This document shows positions 1 through 11,938 of a DNA stretch of 64,000 nucleotides, piece by piece. The notes beneath the pieces are model-generated. The model was not told where the DNA came from. It did no database searches and saw nothing but the letters and a program-made list of their open reading frames with translations. A program made the translations under genes and the position numbers. Location of the stretch: contig JAIUPT010000028.1 of the NCBI GenBank assembly GCA_022315425.1, forward strand, positions 1,364,001 to 1,428,000, read 5' to 3'. The DNA comes from Pseudevernia furfuracea. Lineage: Eukaryota; Ascomycota; Lecanoromycetes; Lecanorales; Parmeliaceae. Position 1 is the stretch's first letter, and each line of letters opens with the position of its first letter.

Positions 1-2638
1 TCTTCTTTTGCCATGCCGAAGTCGCGGTAATGGTAGGAGGCCAGGCCGCGGTAATAACGACATTTCGCCGTTAATGGGGGAAATCGGAGCCCGGCGGCAG
101 CTGCGACGGCGTGATTAGCGTGCGTATACATTTGGGGGAAATTCTCTGTGGTGTAGTTGAATCGTGCACGTTGGATCATGATGCCGACGTCTGTTTCAAG
201 GGAGACCAATTGGGGCTCCGTCCGTATAGGTCGTTGTTGGTCCCCAACTTCATCAAAGATCGTCTTCGAATTGATTTTTTCAAGGGCGATCCTGTCTAGT
301 CTTTGCTCTGAGGTCGTTGGTGGAGGCCTCGGGTGTGTCCAGGCTATTTTAATTTCTCGCTTGAACTTGGCTTCTTTCTCCTCGAGCTCTTTTTGAAGCT
401 GGAAATTAGCACCGTAGAGCTCAAATAGGTTGAGTGCGGCTTGACTGGCTTCTTCTTCTCTCGCCTTCTCAAGATCGGTTTGTAAAGTTTGGGGGCTGAT
501 AGGAGTTTCATCCTCTTGGCCCTAAATCTGTACGTTAGAGACCTGCGTGATTTTGGAGGAACTGATATTGACCTACAGGAGACATGATAAGGGGCTCTTC
601 GCTGTCTCTACTTGATAAGCTCGAGCTCTCAGAATTCCAACTTCGGAATCTCCCATTCTGCCTGTCTGTAGCGCCTTTGGCCCTCCGCTCCTCTTTGACC
701 TTTTGTTCCTCGGAAGAGGGCTTCAACTGGAAATTGGCCTTGTATTCAGCTAGGAGCTTCATAATATCCCCGTCGGCCTTTGAAGCGCTAGGATCCTCAT
801 CCTCTTCAGAATCATCCAATTCACCCTAGAAATTGCGTTAGACAACGACTCAGTCACTTGGAGCAAGGAGGACGTACAGGCCTAACAGGGGAGACGACAA
901 GAGAATCTATGCCGTTATCTGGACTGATTGATCCGGGGCTTATTGAGGAGTCGTCGTCAAAGTCGTTGTCAAAGATCGCTCTATAGTTTCCAGGCAAGGG
1001 TGAGTCACTGTTAAGCCAAGCTTCCAGATTGGAATCCTCTTCAACCAGGTGCCGGGTAGGACCTATCTCAACGGTGATGCCTCTGGGCTCTGGTGATTGG
1101 GGTTGTGAATCAGGAATTTTGATCCGGCCACTCTCAGGAAGGTTTGGTTGGGAATCAGGACTCTTGATCTGGTCACTCTCAAGAAGATTAGTTCGGGAAT
1201 CAGGACTGTTGTTTTCCATGGTACCAGAGAAATGGGTAGTAACAGGTGTTTCTGCAGTTTTATTGATCTCTGGGTAGACTTGTCCTTCAACCTGGTCGTG
1301 GATGGGAATTGCGTTAAGAAGTGTGGGGTCTGATATAGATGATTGGGTTTGAGAATCAAGACTATCGTATCTGTTGTTGTGGGAAGAACGAGGAGTCTCA
1401 GATGATATTGCAGTCTCATTAGGTTGCTGGTCCATGTCTGAGACAGCATGATTCTCGCGGCCATTTGTCTCATCAATGCTGTGGTCAAGCTCTTGGGACT
1501 GTGGCATTCGATCATGACCCCGCTCTTGTTTGTTCAATGGATTCCATGAACCAAATTCCTTTACTATCACACTTTCGTCATCCAAAACTGCATGTTCAGA
1601 ATCTGAAGATTGGATCCGTGAATTGTGATCGCTGTCTCGGTCTTTTGGGTGAGATCTTAAGTTATCATTTTTCATGGCATATCTTTTCATCTGTTCAATG
1701 TGACCTTGACGGTTGTCTCCCTCGTTGGGGACATTTGTAAGTCTTGGTTTTGGGAAATCCTCATCATAATTGCCGCCAGGCTCTTCGGACTCTGAAGGCT
1801 GGAGCTCTGGATCATGCTTTTGGTCGTCTTTGACCTCTGAAGAACCCACATCATCAGTCAAAAGTGGATAAACTGTTGAATCCGACCTGGACGTTCTGCT
1901 TTTGATATGGCTTCCATTGCGTATTCGAATTCCGGCGGATCCGCGAAGGTTTTCCTCGTGGGCAAGCTCCTGTCCGGCCTCCGAAGGTGCATTCGAAGGT
2001 AGCGTGGATGATGAGTAAGGAAGATCGTTCGAGTCAGCCTTCTTCTCCCACTTCCTCGTGCTGCCATCTAATGATTCTATCGATTTCGACGCCTCTCTAG
2101 CCTCAACATCGTCGTCAGACTCTTCATTCTTGGCCCTACTGCCCTCCAAGGGCTGGGACGGCTCATCCCCATGAATGTCACGTATTCCAAATGGATCCTC
2201 GGCGGCTGGCCCACAAACAGTACCACGTCTTTCGACAGGATCGGCTCTTTTCGCAGTAAAAACAGTATTACGTCTTTCGAAAGGAATGGCCCGTTTCTCA
2301 GTAGAATAAGAGCTGCCCCTTCCACGGGCAGAATCTGCACGACCTAATTTGCTAGTAGAAGTAGGAATCCGAGCAGAAACAGGACTCCGAGCAAAAAAAG
2401 GACTTCGAGCAGAAGTGGCAATCCGAGCAGAAACAGGACTCCGAGCAAAAAAAGGACTTCGAGCAGAAGTGGCAATCCGAGCAGAACGAGGACTCCGAGC
2501 AGAACGAGGACTCCGAGCAGAAAGAGGACTCCACGTTGCTTTTTTGTGGTCTGCGTTATATCTCTGGGAAGGAAGCAGACGCAGTTGATGGTGGTTGGCG
2601 TTCCAGTTTTGGGCTAATCGGCTCTTTTCCTTCTCCAT
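1..2638 (-). CDS. Low-complexity protein with TPR-like C-terminal part (3' end outside window)
   Basis: I do not recognise a named family. Exons on the reverse strand: 2638-878, 825-577, 521 to beyond 1; introns are 52 and 55 nt with GTACGT and GTAGGT donors. At least 843 codons are present. The N-terminal half is disordered, rich in Ser/Arg/Asp/Glu, and contains a six-residue SAR-type repeat (array at 2370-2531). Then come two related charged segments (one in each of the last two exons, both with 'ANFQL' followed by Glu/Lys-rich helix). The last visible part looks like a TPR-type helical pair ('RYYRGLASYHYRDFGMA'). That part resembles the next gene (3043-3750). The reading frame across the last intron is open to the window edge, so the short stop-bounded ORF ending at 535 is an intron read-through. 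Function unknown. Confidence 0.7.
2370..2531 (-). repeat. 18-bp tandem repeat, nine units, coding
   Basis: Nine 18-bp units of the type CGAGCAGAACGAGGACTC lie head to tail. The first six form two identical 54-bp higher-order units (2370-2423, 2424-2477) and the last three are near-identical single units. In the gene they encode six-residue repeats of the form SARSPR/SARIAT/FARSPV. The recent 54-bp duplication predicts copy-number variation between strains. Confidence 0.9.
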
Positions 2639-3042
2639 GACTCAAGATTAAGAATAACCTGATGAAGTGCCTATTAATCTGCCTCCTTATTATGATGCAA
2701 CCTTTATAAGCTCTCGGGTGTGAGAATGTAGGTTGACGGAGAAAGGGTTGCGTAGCACGTCGGATCGAAGAAATGCGAACAAAGACCGATCAAAGACATG
2801 ACCACAACATTTCCGCAAACGAATGTCACGTTCAGAGTAGCTCAATATGGGATCAGGGAGACAAAGAAACTTTTCTAGAAAAGTTGCAAATGGAGCTGTG
2901 AGCGACGACATTTTATCAGACAAGTCTTACTTCAGCTATTGAGCAAGTTCGGTTGAATGCTCAAAATGTTTGTGATTCCGACAAGCTTCAAAACCTTTCC
3001 TTCAACCCGACCGCAGCAAGAACACGCCTTGATTTACGCTTG
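2639..3042. other. Intergenic, 5' flank of the left-edge gene
   Basis: 404 bp between two genes on the same strand. A 77-codon reverse ORF (2690-2923) lacks any recognisable feature. I see nothing else. Confidence 0.5.
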
Positions 3043-3750
3043 CTACACACCGCGTACAAAATCATCCGCCTTTGAGTTGCAATAGAATTTGAAATCCGCA
3101 GAGACAGATCTCTGCGAATGGCCCTTGGGCAGCTTTCGAAGGTTCTCCTGGGCTAATTGGCGAAAGTCCTTGGTAGTTTCGTCGACTGACGACGCTAAAA
3201 CAAAGCACCATCTGGCATTAGCAAATTCCCCTAAGTAGTGATAGCAAAGCGCACGATGAAATTGCCCCTTTGCGGCCAGCTCTTGCAAACCCAGATCGAC
3301 TGCCATGGCGACAGCTTCCTCGGCGTTAGCTAGCGCTTGCCGTAGATTAGCACCAGTAGATTGAAGCAGCGCCGAGTATAGAAGCCTGGAGTTGATGGTG
3401 TGATGTGCCCCCAGATCTTGATCTAGCACGGCGGGCATCTGCGCAAGAGCTTTCTGAAGCCAGCCATTCGCCCAAGACTTTTCAATTGGGGCGAGCTGAG
3501 GGTAATCCGAAGAGCATTGCCAGGTGCCTATCCAGCTGGTTTTCGGTGAAACGGTCACTATTGGTTTTGGTTTGCAGGCCTGAAGTTGCGAAAGCGCATT
3601 GGAGAGCAAACGGTCATACTCTTGGTTCTGGTTCTCGAGTTCAATAATTGCTGAGTTGGCGTGGATGAGCTCCACCTTGAGCTGGTTTCGCTCGTTGATG
3701 ATTTGCAGCAGACTCGCTTTCATCTCTGCGTTGGTGAATGCAATCGCCAT
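3043..3750 (-). CDS. Coiled-coil / TPR-like protein of unknown function
   Basis: Single exon, 235 aa, starting at the ATG at 3750. The frame is open upstream to 3966, but that extension is hydrophobic/Pro-rich and unlike the rest, so the internal ATG is preferred. Residues 1-55 form a heptad-like coiled coil (ELENQNQEYDRLL). Residues about 90-200 form helical pairs of TPR type, with 'AKGQFHRALCYHYLGEFANA' the clearest. The same stretch matches the C-terminal part of the gene at the left edge ('RYYRGLASYHYRDFGMA'), so the two neighbours are probably paralogues or members of one lineage-specific family. Function unknown. Confidence 0.6.
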   Translation of the reverse strand: MAIAFTNAEMKASLLQIINERNQLKVELIHANSAIIELENQNQEYDRLLSNALSQLQACKPKPIVTVSPKTSWIGTWQCSSDYPQLAPIEKSWANGWLQKALAQMPAVLDQDLGAHHTINSRLLYSALLQSTGANLRQALANAEEAVAMAVDLGLQELAAKGQFHRALCYHYLGEFANARWCFVLASSVDETTKDFRQLAQENLRKLPKGHSQRSVSADFKFYCNSKADDFVRGV

Positions 3751-4419
3751 GGTCTTCTGTTCCAGATTTGGTAGCTTGTCCTCAAGTTGGAATGGGTAAG
3801 AATGTGTTAACGTGATGGGGCAGAGGTGAGGTACTAAGGGTATGGCGTGTTGCTTTGGAGAGGAGGGTATGATGCATGCCGATGAGGGAGTATATAAACA
3901 ACATTGAAAGATTACCACAAAGGACAAGACAAGTTTATTGTTGAGCTTGTTCTCACATAATGACATAGTAAGTAAAGTAGTTTTCTAAGACAAAGGAACC
4001 ATCATTTGTTCCGAACCCACGACACGGTCGCAACCTTTCCGCGACGCCTTTGCATGGAGGAGAGAAACAAAGGGATTCGAGCGGATCTACGCTGAGCCTT
4101 CCCATATATTCGACTTTTGGTTGTGTAGTGAAAGTAGTAGAAACGTCCATTATATGTAGGACATGGTGTGGATTTAGATTTGAGAGGAGCCACTGATGTG
4201 GCGGAAATTTATATGGAGCTACTCGTACCTCACTAGTTCAAATGGAGTTACTCAGATCTGTGATCCCTGTACAAAAAAAAGTTCCTTTAATGATAGCAAG
4301 CACGCGAGAGGCAAGAGGCCTTCTTTCTCAGAAGACTCCACTGCATCGCTCCAGGTCTATGTTCGCCGGCGACTATACCAGGACTGACTAATTCCTCCGT
4401 ATATGTGAGCCCCTGGAGC
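3751..4419. other. Intergenic, divergent promoter region
   Basis: 669 bp between a reverse-strand gene and RPO41, so it should hold both promoters. No RNA gene or repeat seen. The short ORFs here have no coding character. Confidence 0.5.
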
Positions 4420-7400
4420 ATGTTTGTACGAGCCTCAAAGCGCACGTTGTACCGTGATGCCTACAAGCAATCCTCTTCTAGCCTCGAGCTTCTCAATTTC
4501 CCCTTCCTATGCCCTGCTTTATTTGGACAACCACATAGCGCGCGCAAGGATTCGACAAATGTCCGAGTCGCCTCCTCGAAGCCTCATTTGGGGCCGTCAT
4601 ACACGAGGAGTGGCAGATATCCGGCATCCAAGACCCCTTCACACCGCAGAAGGCTCGCCACAGCTGCCGCCGCCATCCAATATGAACCTGAACATGACGC
4701 CTATGTTCCCTGGGCTGAACCTCCGGTCGCCAACTTCAACTATCAGCCTAGCTTCGACGGAGCCGGCATCTCTGCCCTTCGCCGCTTTGATCCGAACACC
4801 CCACCGCTCATTCTCAAAGATACACTTTCCAGACACCCCAAGACGTTCCGTGTTAAAGACTCCATAACCGGTGATCTCAATGAACTCCATCAGAATTTAC
4901 ATGCATGCCTCCAAGTAGGCCGTCTCGAGCGAGCTGCGTCTCTTTTGCGAAGGCTCAACCAGATCTACAATCCAGATGCTGCGGGACTGCTTGCTGCACA
5001 CTCCGACTATGTGAGGGAGCTCACAAACAAGATCGTACAGACCCAGGATCAGCAGCTTCTCAAAGACCTACAGAGATGGTTCGAAGTGGATTTAAAGCGC
5101 GTTGGGGTCATCCCAAATGCAGAAATTTATGCTCAAATGATCAGAGCCAGTTCTCAGTCGTCGGGTGCAAGCAGAGAACGTGCAATAAGAAGATATCACA
5201 AATTGGCTGACGAAGTTGGACTTGGTGTCGAAACGAGTGCTCTTTTAGAATTTGATGCCGAAGAGCCCTCTTCAGTATGTAGATGCGCCTTTCTGTCAAA
5301 GTTGGCTACTAATCCCAGAACTAGGCTACTGCTTCGCAACTCTATGAACATGCGTACGCAGAGCCGATTGAATCGACCAAGTTATCCCAGAAAGAACCTG
5401 GAGCAGCCGGAACAGCTTTCGGTAAGCCTGCGGATGATATACAAGCCGTTAAGGCAACGGAACAAAAGGGCTCGGGCCTTTCAACGCTCAAAAAATCACT
5501 GAAGCTATTCGGAGACAAAGGTGCAGACGTGTTCAGTGGCAGGGAAGCTGGTAGTGGCGAATTGTCTGCCGTGGAGCGCCAGACGCTACTGGAAAAGGAT
5601 ACAATTAAAGCTGCCATGGATCGCTGGCGCGCAGAAGATAAACAACTGAAGGGCATAGGTATCAATAGCAGTCTCGCATCGTCTTCAGTTGGTGCCATGA
5701 TGTGGAAATGGCACGAGGCTTTGGTCCCCTTGATCAAGGAGGATGTGGAAAAATCGAAAGAAGCCGAAGGAAGCGAAACCAAAAAAAAGGCCGATGAGGA
5801 TCTTCTACTTTGGGGTCCTTACATGCAATCTCTGTTGCCAGAGACGCTCTCAGCAGTCACCATATTGACTGCCATGAAACTTCTCAGTACGGAAAGTATG
5901 GACGGGAGAGGCATGAGAGTTCACAATGTTGTTATAGGCATAGGAAGCGCTATTCAGGCCGAAAGCGTTGCTGAACATTTCGGGCATAAAAAAAAGGGCA
6001 TGAAATGGCGTGGGTCAAACATGGTAGAGGAAATCAGGAAACTTCGTAGCACAAACGCAGGAACCTCAGATGAAGAGCTACAGAAGATCATCCGGGGCCG
6101 AGCGTCAAGGATCTATGATAGCATGGAGTGGACACAGACAATAAAGGTCAAGGTTGGTGCAGTACTCCTTTCTCATCTGATGGACATCGCCAAGATAGAG
6201 GTTTCTCGCAAAGATCAAAAGACCGGTATAGAGATGCGAGAGGCGCAGCCGGTGTTCTTTCATACCTTTCAATACATGGGTGGGAAGCGTGTGGGTGTCG
6301 TCCGGCTCAACTCGGCCGTACTAGAGACGTTGGCGAAGGCGCCCGTGACCTCAGCAATAGCCAAATACTTACCGATGGTCGCCGAGCCCAAACCATGGAT
6401 CGGATTCCGCGAAGGAGGTTTCTATGAGCATTCAGTACCTGTGGTCCGCATCACTTCAAATGACTTGCAATCGAAACGGTATGCCATTACTGCAGCGGAA
6501 AATGGAGACATGTCTCAGGTCTTTGCAGGCCTTGACGTACTGGCGAAAACGAAGTGGAAAGTCAACTCTTTCGTTTTCCAGGTCATGCTTGATGCATGGA
6601 ATACTGGAGAGGCAATTGCTAAGATTCCTCCGGCAAATCCACCATCCCACAAACCTCATGAGCCACCACCGTCAGCGGAGCCTATGGCCCGACAAAAATG
6701 GATTAAGGCCGTACGGGAAGCCGAGAATCAGAGGTCAGGACTCAAGAGTACAAGGTGTTTCCAGAATTTCCAGCTTGAGGTTGCTCGGGCGTACTTGAAT
6801 GAGACATTCTATTTTCCACACAACGTTGACTTCCGTGGGCGTGCATATCCAATGGCTCCGTTTTTGAATCATATGGGGGCTGATAACGCGCGAGGACTTC
6901 TGCTTTTCGCCCAGGGCAAAGAGCTCACCGAGTCTGGGCTCTGGTGGCTCAAAATTCATATTGCCAACGTGCATGGATACGACAAGGCTAGTTTCGAGGA
7001 GAGACTGATGTTCACTGAGAACCATCTGGCTGAAATCTATGATTCTGTCAGCAACCCTTTGGACGGCAACAGATGGTGGTTGAAAGCCGAAGACCCTTGG
7101 CAGTGCCTTGCGGCCTGCAATGAACTGAAAGCCGCTCTGAATTTGCCCGACCCCACCCGTTACGTCTGTCATCTTGCAATACACCAAGACGGTACTTGTA
7201 ATGGTCTTCAGCATTACGCGGCGCTTGGAGGTGATGTCGTCGGTGCCCAACAGGTGAACCTTGAGCCTGGCGATCGACCGTCTGACATATACACCGCTGT
7301 GGCCGAAATGGTTAAGGCAGAGATTGCGAACGAGGCAGCAAAGGGTGACCCGTTGGCACGACAGTTAGATGGCAGAGTGACCAGAAAGGTTGTCAAACAA

Positions 7401-8820
7401 ACAGTTATGACTAACGTTTACGGTGTGACATTTACAGGCGCCAAGAGGCAGGTTTTAAAGCAGCTTGACGAATTGATCCCTAACCTTCCGAGTACTTTTG
7501 GATTAAATCGCCTTGCAGCGGCATCGTACATTGCGAAGAAGATCTTCAAATCACTCTCGACTATGTTCAATGGAGCACATGACATACAGTACTGGCTTAC
7601 CGAATGTGCTGCCCGGATCTCCGATTCTATATCCGCGGAGCAAGTTGACAACATCGAAAGAGAAGTCAAAGGGGAGAAGCTTCCAAATCAATTCAAGCTG
7701 AAATCTCTGAAGGGACGGAAAGACGAACTCATGTCTTTCAGGTCAAGCGTCATTTGGACAACACCTCTGAAGATGCCTGTTGTTCAACCTTATCGGAAGG
7801 CGAGTATGCGCCGTATTGACACCAACCTCCAATCAATCACTATCATGAATCGCACGCCGGCGGATCCTATCCACAAGACGAAACAGCTCCAGGCGTTCCC
7901 TCCAAATTTCATACACTCACTCGACGCCACACATATGTTTCTCACAGCGCTGAAGTGCCATGAAGTCGGCCTTACCTTTGCTTCAATCCATGACTCGTTC
8001 TGGACACATGCCGGAGACGTGAACACGATGAACAGAATCATCCGTGATGCTTTCATCAGAATGCACTCCGAAGACATCGTTGGCCGACTTGCGGCTGAAT
8101 TCAACGCAAGGTACAAAGGCTACATGCACCTTGCAAGTGTCTTTTCTAAGAGCCCCGTCGGTCGCAAAATCTTGGAGTGGCGTAAAAACGTTGATCCGGG
8201 AGCCAAGAAAGGAGGAGTTGCGGCAAGAAAAAGGAAGGAATTGATCCTCGAACGCCGCCGTCTGGCTTTGCTTACGTCTGAGGACACCAGGGAGCGCGAA
8301 GATGGAGAGGCGATGGTGACACCAGCGAAAATTTTTGCTGAAGCAGCAGATGAAAGAGCTTTGGCGCCATCAGACGTTAAGCCAGCTACCATTGGCGGAA
8401 TGGATTCAGCTTCCTCTAGATCTGCTAAACTGAAGGGCAATCAACGCCTGGAGGTTGGCGACATCGCCAATATCGAGACAATGCTTAGTGAAGACGAGGC
8501 TGAGGGTCCCGAACTCGATGGTACAGCAGATTCCCGAGTCGCTGCGGACGAAATGGAGACAATAGAGGAGACAACGCCCGACGCAGAAGAAGGCTCCGCG
8601 CTGTTGGCAGAGGAGGTGGACCCCGGAAAGAGTAAGGCTGTCCCTAAAGACAGGAAGATCTGGGTGTGGTTGCCGTTGAAGTTTCCTCCTGTTCCAAAGA
8701 AGGTATGTACCTTGGTCACCGCCCGGGTTGTGCCATATGGTTTGAAGGCATCGCTAATTATTTGGACAGGGTGAATTCGATGTCTCGAGGTTGAAGGATA
8801 GCCAGTATTTCTTTTCTTGA
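4420..8820 (+). CDS. RPO41: Mitochondrial DNA-directed RNA polymerase
   Basis: Single-subunit, T7-phage-type RNA polymerase that transcribes the mitochondrial genome and primes its replication. Exons: 4420-5274, 5325-8702, 8770-8820; introns 50 nt (with a TACTAAT-type branch site) and 67 nt; 1427 aa, normal for fungi. Polymerase motifs in order: 'DFRGRAYPMAP' (DxxGR), 'HQDGTCNGLQHYAALGGD' (catalytic Asp), 'KVVKQTVMTNVYGVT' (the K...YG helix), 'IHDSFWTH' (second catalytic Asp). It ends in the family's 'LKDSQYFFS' C-terminus, which proves the small last exon. The N-terminus is basic and Ser/Arg-rich, fitting a mitochondrial presequence. The first in-frame ATG is 4420. An acidic linker of about 130 aa between the HDSFWTH region and the C-terminus is a common fungal insertion. 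Confidence 0.96.
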
Positions 8821-9147
8821 GGCACATATCTACACTCCGGTGGCATTGCTGCTGTATGGTAGTTCGATTCTGAACGCCGATATACCGATTTGTACAAGAA
8901 TTTCGCATAGCGTTTGTGCTGGCTACTGAGCCACGTATAGAATAGAGTCGTTGGATCCAGCATTCAGGGGAAGGTCGCGGTATCGCACCCATGTAACACA
9001 AGATATTACTCACATAATGTGTCCAAATGAATCGATTGTGGGACTTCTAGTGACCTTAAACTCGTAATGATTTTCATCTTGTCAACATATATGGGCAATA
9101 GTTGATTTTTACGGCAGCATTGATGGTACTGTGTCTGAAAGTCTATC
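8821..9147. other. Convergent intergenic region
   Basis: 327 bp between the 3' ends of RPO41 and the MDR oxidoreductase. It should carry both poly(A) regions. Nothing else seen. Confidence 0.5.
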
Positions 9148-10270
9148 CTACAGCTTCGATTGACTCGGGTCATCAATCTTGATCGTCAGCTTGCCAAAGT
9201 GCTTCTGATCCCACATATACTGGTACGCTTTCTTGGTCTCTTCCAGATCAAAGACTTTCTCATCCACAACAGGCTTGATCCCATTCGCATCAATAGCCTC
9301 GTTCATCTGCTCAAACTGTTGCCTCGACCCCACCAACACGCCGCGCACGGTGCACAAGTTGTTCAAGCAGTCCAGGAAACTGGGCTGGTCCTTGCTAAAA
9401 CCTCCCAGAAACCCAATGATCGAAATGAGACCTTCGGGCCTGATGGCTTTCAATGACTGCGCCATCGTCTTGGGCCCGCCCACTTCAACCACGTGCGCGC
9501 AGCCGACGCCGCCGGGCGTCAATTTCTTGGCCGTTTCCCCCCAGTTTTGGTCGGTCTTGTAGTTGATGACGTGGTCTGCGCCGTGCTTTTTCAAGAAGTC
9601 GGCTTTGGAGTCCGAGGAGGTGGTGGAGATGACGCGGGCGCCGGCCGCTTTGGCGAACTGCAGCGCGAAGATGCTCACGCCGCCGGTGCCTTGCGTCAAG
9701 ACGGTATCTCCCGGCTTCAGGCTCTTGCCTTCGACGCCGTAGAGGGCGTTCCAGGCCGTCAGGGCGGCGCACGGCAGGGTGCTGCCTTGTTGGAAATTCA
9801 AGGTCGAAGGCATGAGGACTAAGCCTGACTCGTCGAAGGCGCCGTATTGACGTAGAGTGCCATCGAGAACACCGCCCAGACCGGTCATGGTATCGGCGGC
9901 CGTGATGGGACCGGCCAGGTGGGATTGGTTGAAGAGCGTGAGAACTCGGTCGCCCTTTTTAAAGCGTGAGACGCGGGAGCCGGTGGCGACGATGGTGCCT
10001 GCGCCATCCGAGGCTGGGATTATGGGTAAGGAGATGGGGAAGGGGTATTTGCCCTGGAAAGATCGGTGAGCTAGGTGTTGCAGGGGAAAAATAGGAATGG
10101 TATGGTACCATGGGGATACTGAGATCTCGGTAATTCAGAGAAGCATAGTGGAAATTGACGAGAACGTCGTGGTCAGCGAGTGTTGGGATCTCAGCTTTGT
10201 CGTGGAACTTGAGGCTGTCGAAGCCGTTTTTGCCTTGGACAGTCCATTGCTTGGTGGCTGATGGTGGCAT
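9148..10270 (-). CDS. MDR-family zinc-type alcohol dehydrogenase / quinone oxidoreductase-like
   Basis: Medium-chain dehydrogenase/reductase that would reduce or oxidise a carbonyl/alcohol or enone with NAD(P)H. Exons 10270-10109 and 10053-9148, one 55-nt intron, 355 aa. The N-terminal GroES-like domain begins at about residue 28 ('HDVLVNFHYASLNYRDLS'). The Rossmann fold follows with 'GDTVLTQGTGGVSIFALQFA' and a 'VVEVGG' strand. The catalytic-zinc Cys/His set of classical alcohol dehydrogenases is not evident, which favours the quinone-oxidoreductase-like side of the family. It is the first gene after RPO41 and may be the left margin of the accessory block; a role in that pathway is only a possibility. 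Confidence 0.88.
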
Positions 10271-10697
10271 TGTGGGTGTTCGGATGTATAGGTTTCAAGA
10301 GGAATGGAGTGCATCTACAGGGCTGATAGATATATGGGAAAACTTTGCGAAGACCATCTTCCGACGACTGGACCTGCAGATCATGACGTGCCTATGTCTG
10401 TCTGTAGTACCTTTTAGAGTAGTGTACTCTGTAGTCTGTCTGTACAGTCTTTGCTTCTCTCCTTCTGCACGACTGGCTACCTTTCACAACACTCACCTCG
10501 GCATCTCGGCATCTCGGCATCTCGGCATCTCGGCATCTCGGCTATCTTTGGTGGGGAAGCCAAACAGCCGGAGATATCATGCAATTGCCGATGGCCTTGG
10601 CAGGCACCGCTCCACGGCAGGGCCCAGGCTGTACCAGTATGTTCATTACTATATGTTGTACACCACTCGACCAAGCAAGCCCGACGCCGGCGCCCAT
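10271..10697. other. Intergenic with short tandem repeat
   Basis: 427 bp between the start of the MDR gene and the stop of the tyrosinase gene. It contains the (GCATCTCG)5 repeat listed separately and a pyrimidine-rich tract just before it. Confidence 0.5.
10501..10540. repeat. (GCATCTCG)5 microsatellite
   Basis: Five perfect head-to-tail copies of an 8-bp unit, about 230 bp upstream of the MDR gene start and downstream of the tyrosinase stop. Non-coding. Confidence 0.95.
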
Positions 10698-11938
10698 TCA
10701 GTACCTGTAGCACACGAGTTCTGACTCGGTGTTCATGATATCTTCAACGCGCACGTCGGGCGCCAGATCACCCAAGGGTAGTGGATCCTTCAGGCTTGCG
10801 TCTGAGCTGGATGTATAAGCAGCTTTGCCCGAGTAGTCCTCCAGTCTGGCCTGCACATCAACCTGCTGCCATTTCCACCACAGCCGATCGAGCTGCGTGT
10901 GATGGAGGAAGAAGACTGGATCTATGTATTCCGTCAGCTCAGACGCTGCTCAGTCCGCGGAGACGAGACGAACCGGCAGGGGCCGTGAATGTGGAGAAAT
11001 CGCCATGTATGCTCTGTGGAATTGAGAGATGTGGGCCGTCCTCCACACCAAGGTTGAAAGTCGCGTAATCCGGGGTACCGAGCAGCTCATCCAGAGCCGT
11101 AGGCTCCAGTGCTGCACTGAATCCAGTGAGTTTCTCCCCTTTGGCAAAGCCGCGAGATAGGCAGTGTGGATATGAAAACTTCTCGACGAAGAGCACTTGG
11201 AGTCTGGCAAATGGACCATCCGTTACGCAATGCCCGTGAACGGACTCAAGGTCCTTGTCGTTGCCGTCGCCGCCGAATCCGAGGATGGTGTCCCAGACAG
11301 GAGCGTGGGTGACATCTTTCCAGTCGAGAGACCAATCCCAATATCTGGGAGATTGCTTAGCTTTTCGGGTCTGCAGCTCAGGATCTTATACGTACGTGAG
11401 ATGACCAGAATAGCTGCACTGCTCCCTAAGTGCCTTCTCATACACATGAATGAAGTATCTATGCCAGGGAAGAAAGGCCGCAGTGTCGTGTGCTTGAGAC
11501 ACGTCAGTGACACCAGCATCGCCGGGGCATCCGTTACTCACAAGCCTCGCCATTTCGACTATGGACATACGGAAAATCGTCATACAGGGTCTGATTGAGA
11601 CCGAGTCTCGAAGGTGAGTCTCTCAGACATTGGACTGCTTCTATATAGTTCCTTTTCTCTGCGTCGCTCAAATCTCGCCATTCCTGACGTATGACGGGAT
11701 TTGTACAGGCCGTGGATGCCAGAGACTTGGAATTGATCTTTTGCTTGACGAAAATGCCGCCACCAAAGCCGAGGACAATGCACAGAACCGCTACGCAGAG
11801 CGCCCGTAACAAGTGGAGAATCTTTGGTCTACGCGAGTCGTTGACCAAATGCTGTGGATGCTCATCAACTTTATCTTTATCAAACTCCAAGTCAACGACC
11901 GGGGCATAGGCCGCTGTCGACTGGCCGTAGCGGATCAT
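10698..11938 (-). CDS. Membrane-anchored tyrosinase (UstQ/PhomQ-like)
   Basis: Type-3 copper oxidase; tyrosinases hydroxylate or oxidise phenols, and in ustiloxin/phomopsin clusters one is required for peptide cyclisation. Exons 11938-11542, 11492-11396, 11344-10974, 10921-10698; introns 49, 51 and 52 nt; 362 aa. A single membrane segment spans about residues 41-64 after a cytosolic tail. CuA site: the 'YVHSRNG' His, then 'HDTAAFLPWHRYF' across the first intron. CuB site: 'IHGDFSTFTAP' (about His278) joined by splicing to 'DPVFFLHHTQLDRLWWKWQ' (about His295/296). The last intron is needed to bring CuB together; the unspliced frame stops early. The chain ends right after the core domain, without the long C-terminal lid of secreted melanin tyrosinases. 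Its DUF3328, methyltransferase and small-peptide neighbours support a RiPP role. Confidence 0.9.

Noticed and set aside
3751..3966. N-terminal extension of the coiled-coil protein
   Set aside because: Composition unlike the rest of the protein and unlike a targeting signal followed by a mature domain; internal ATG at 3750 preferred.
5275..5324. Frame break in RPO41
   Set aside because: Explained by a 50-nt intron; the acceptor six bases earlier would leave a stop, the one at 5324 does not.
10939..10973. Frameshift in the tyrosinase CuB region
   Set aside because: A 52-nt intron with donor GTTCGT and branch CTGAC restores the frame exactly, so the gene is intact.
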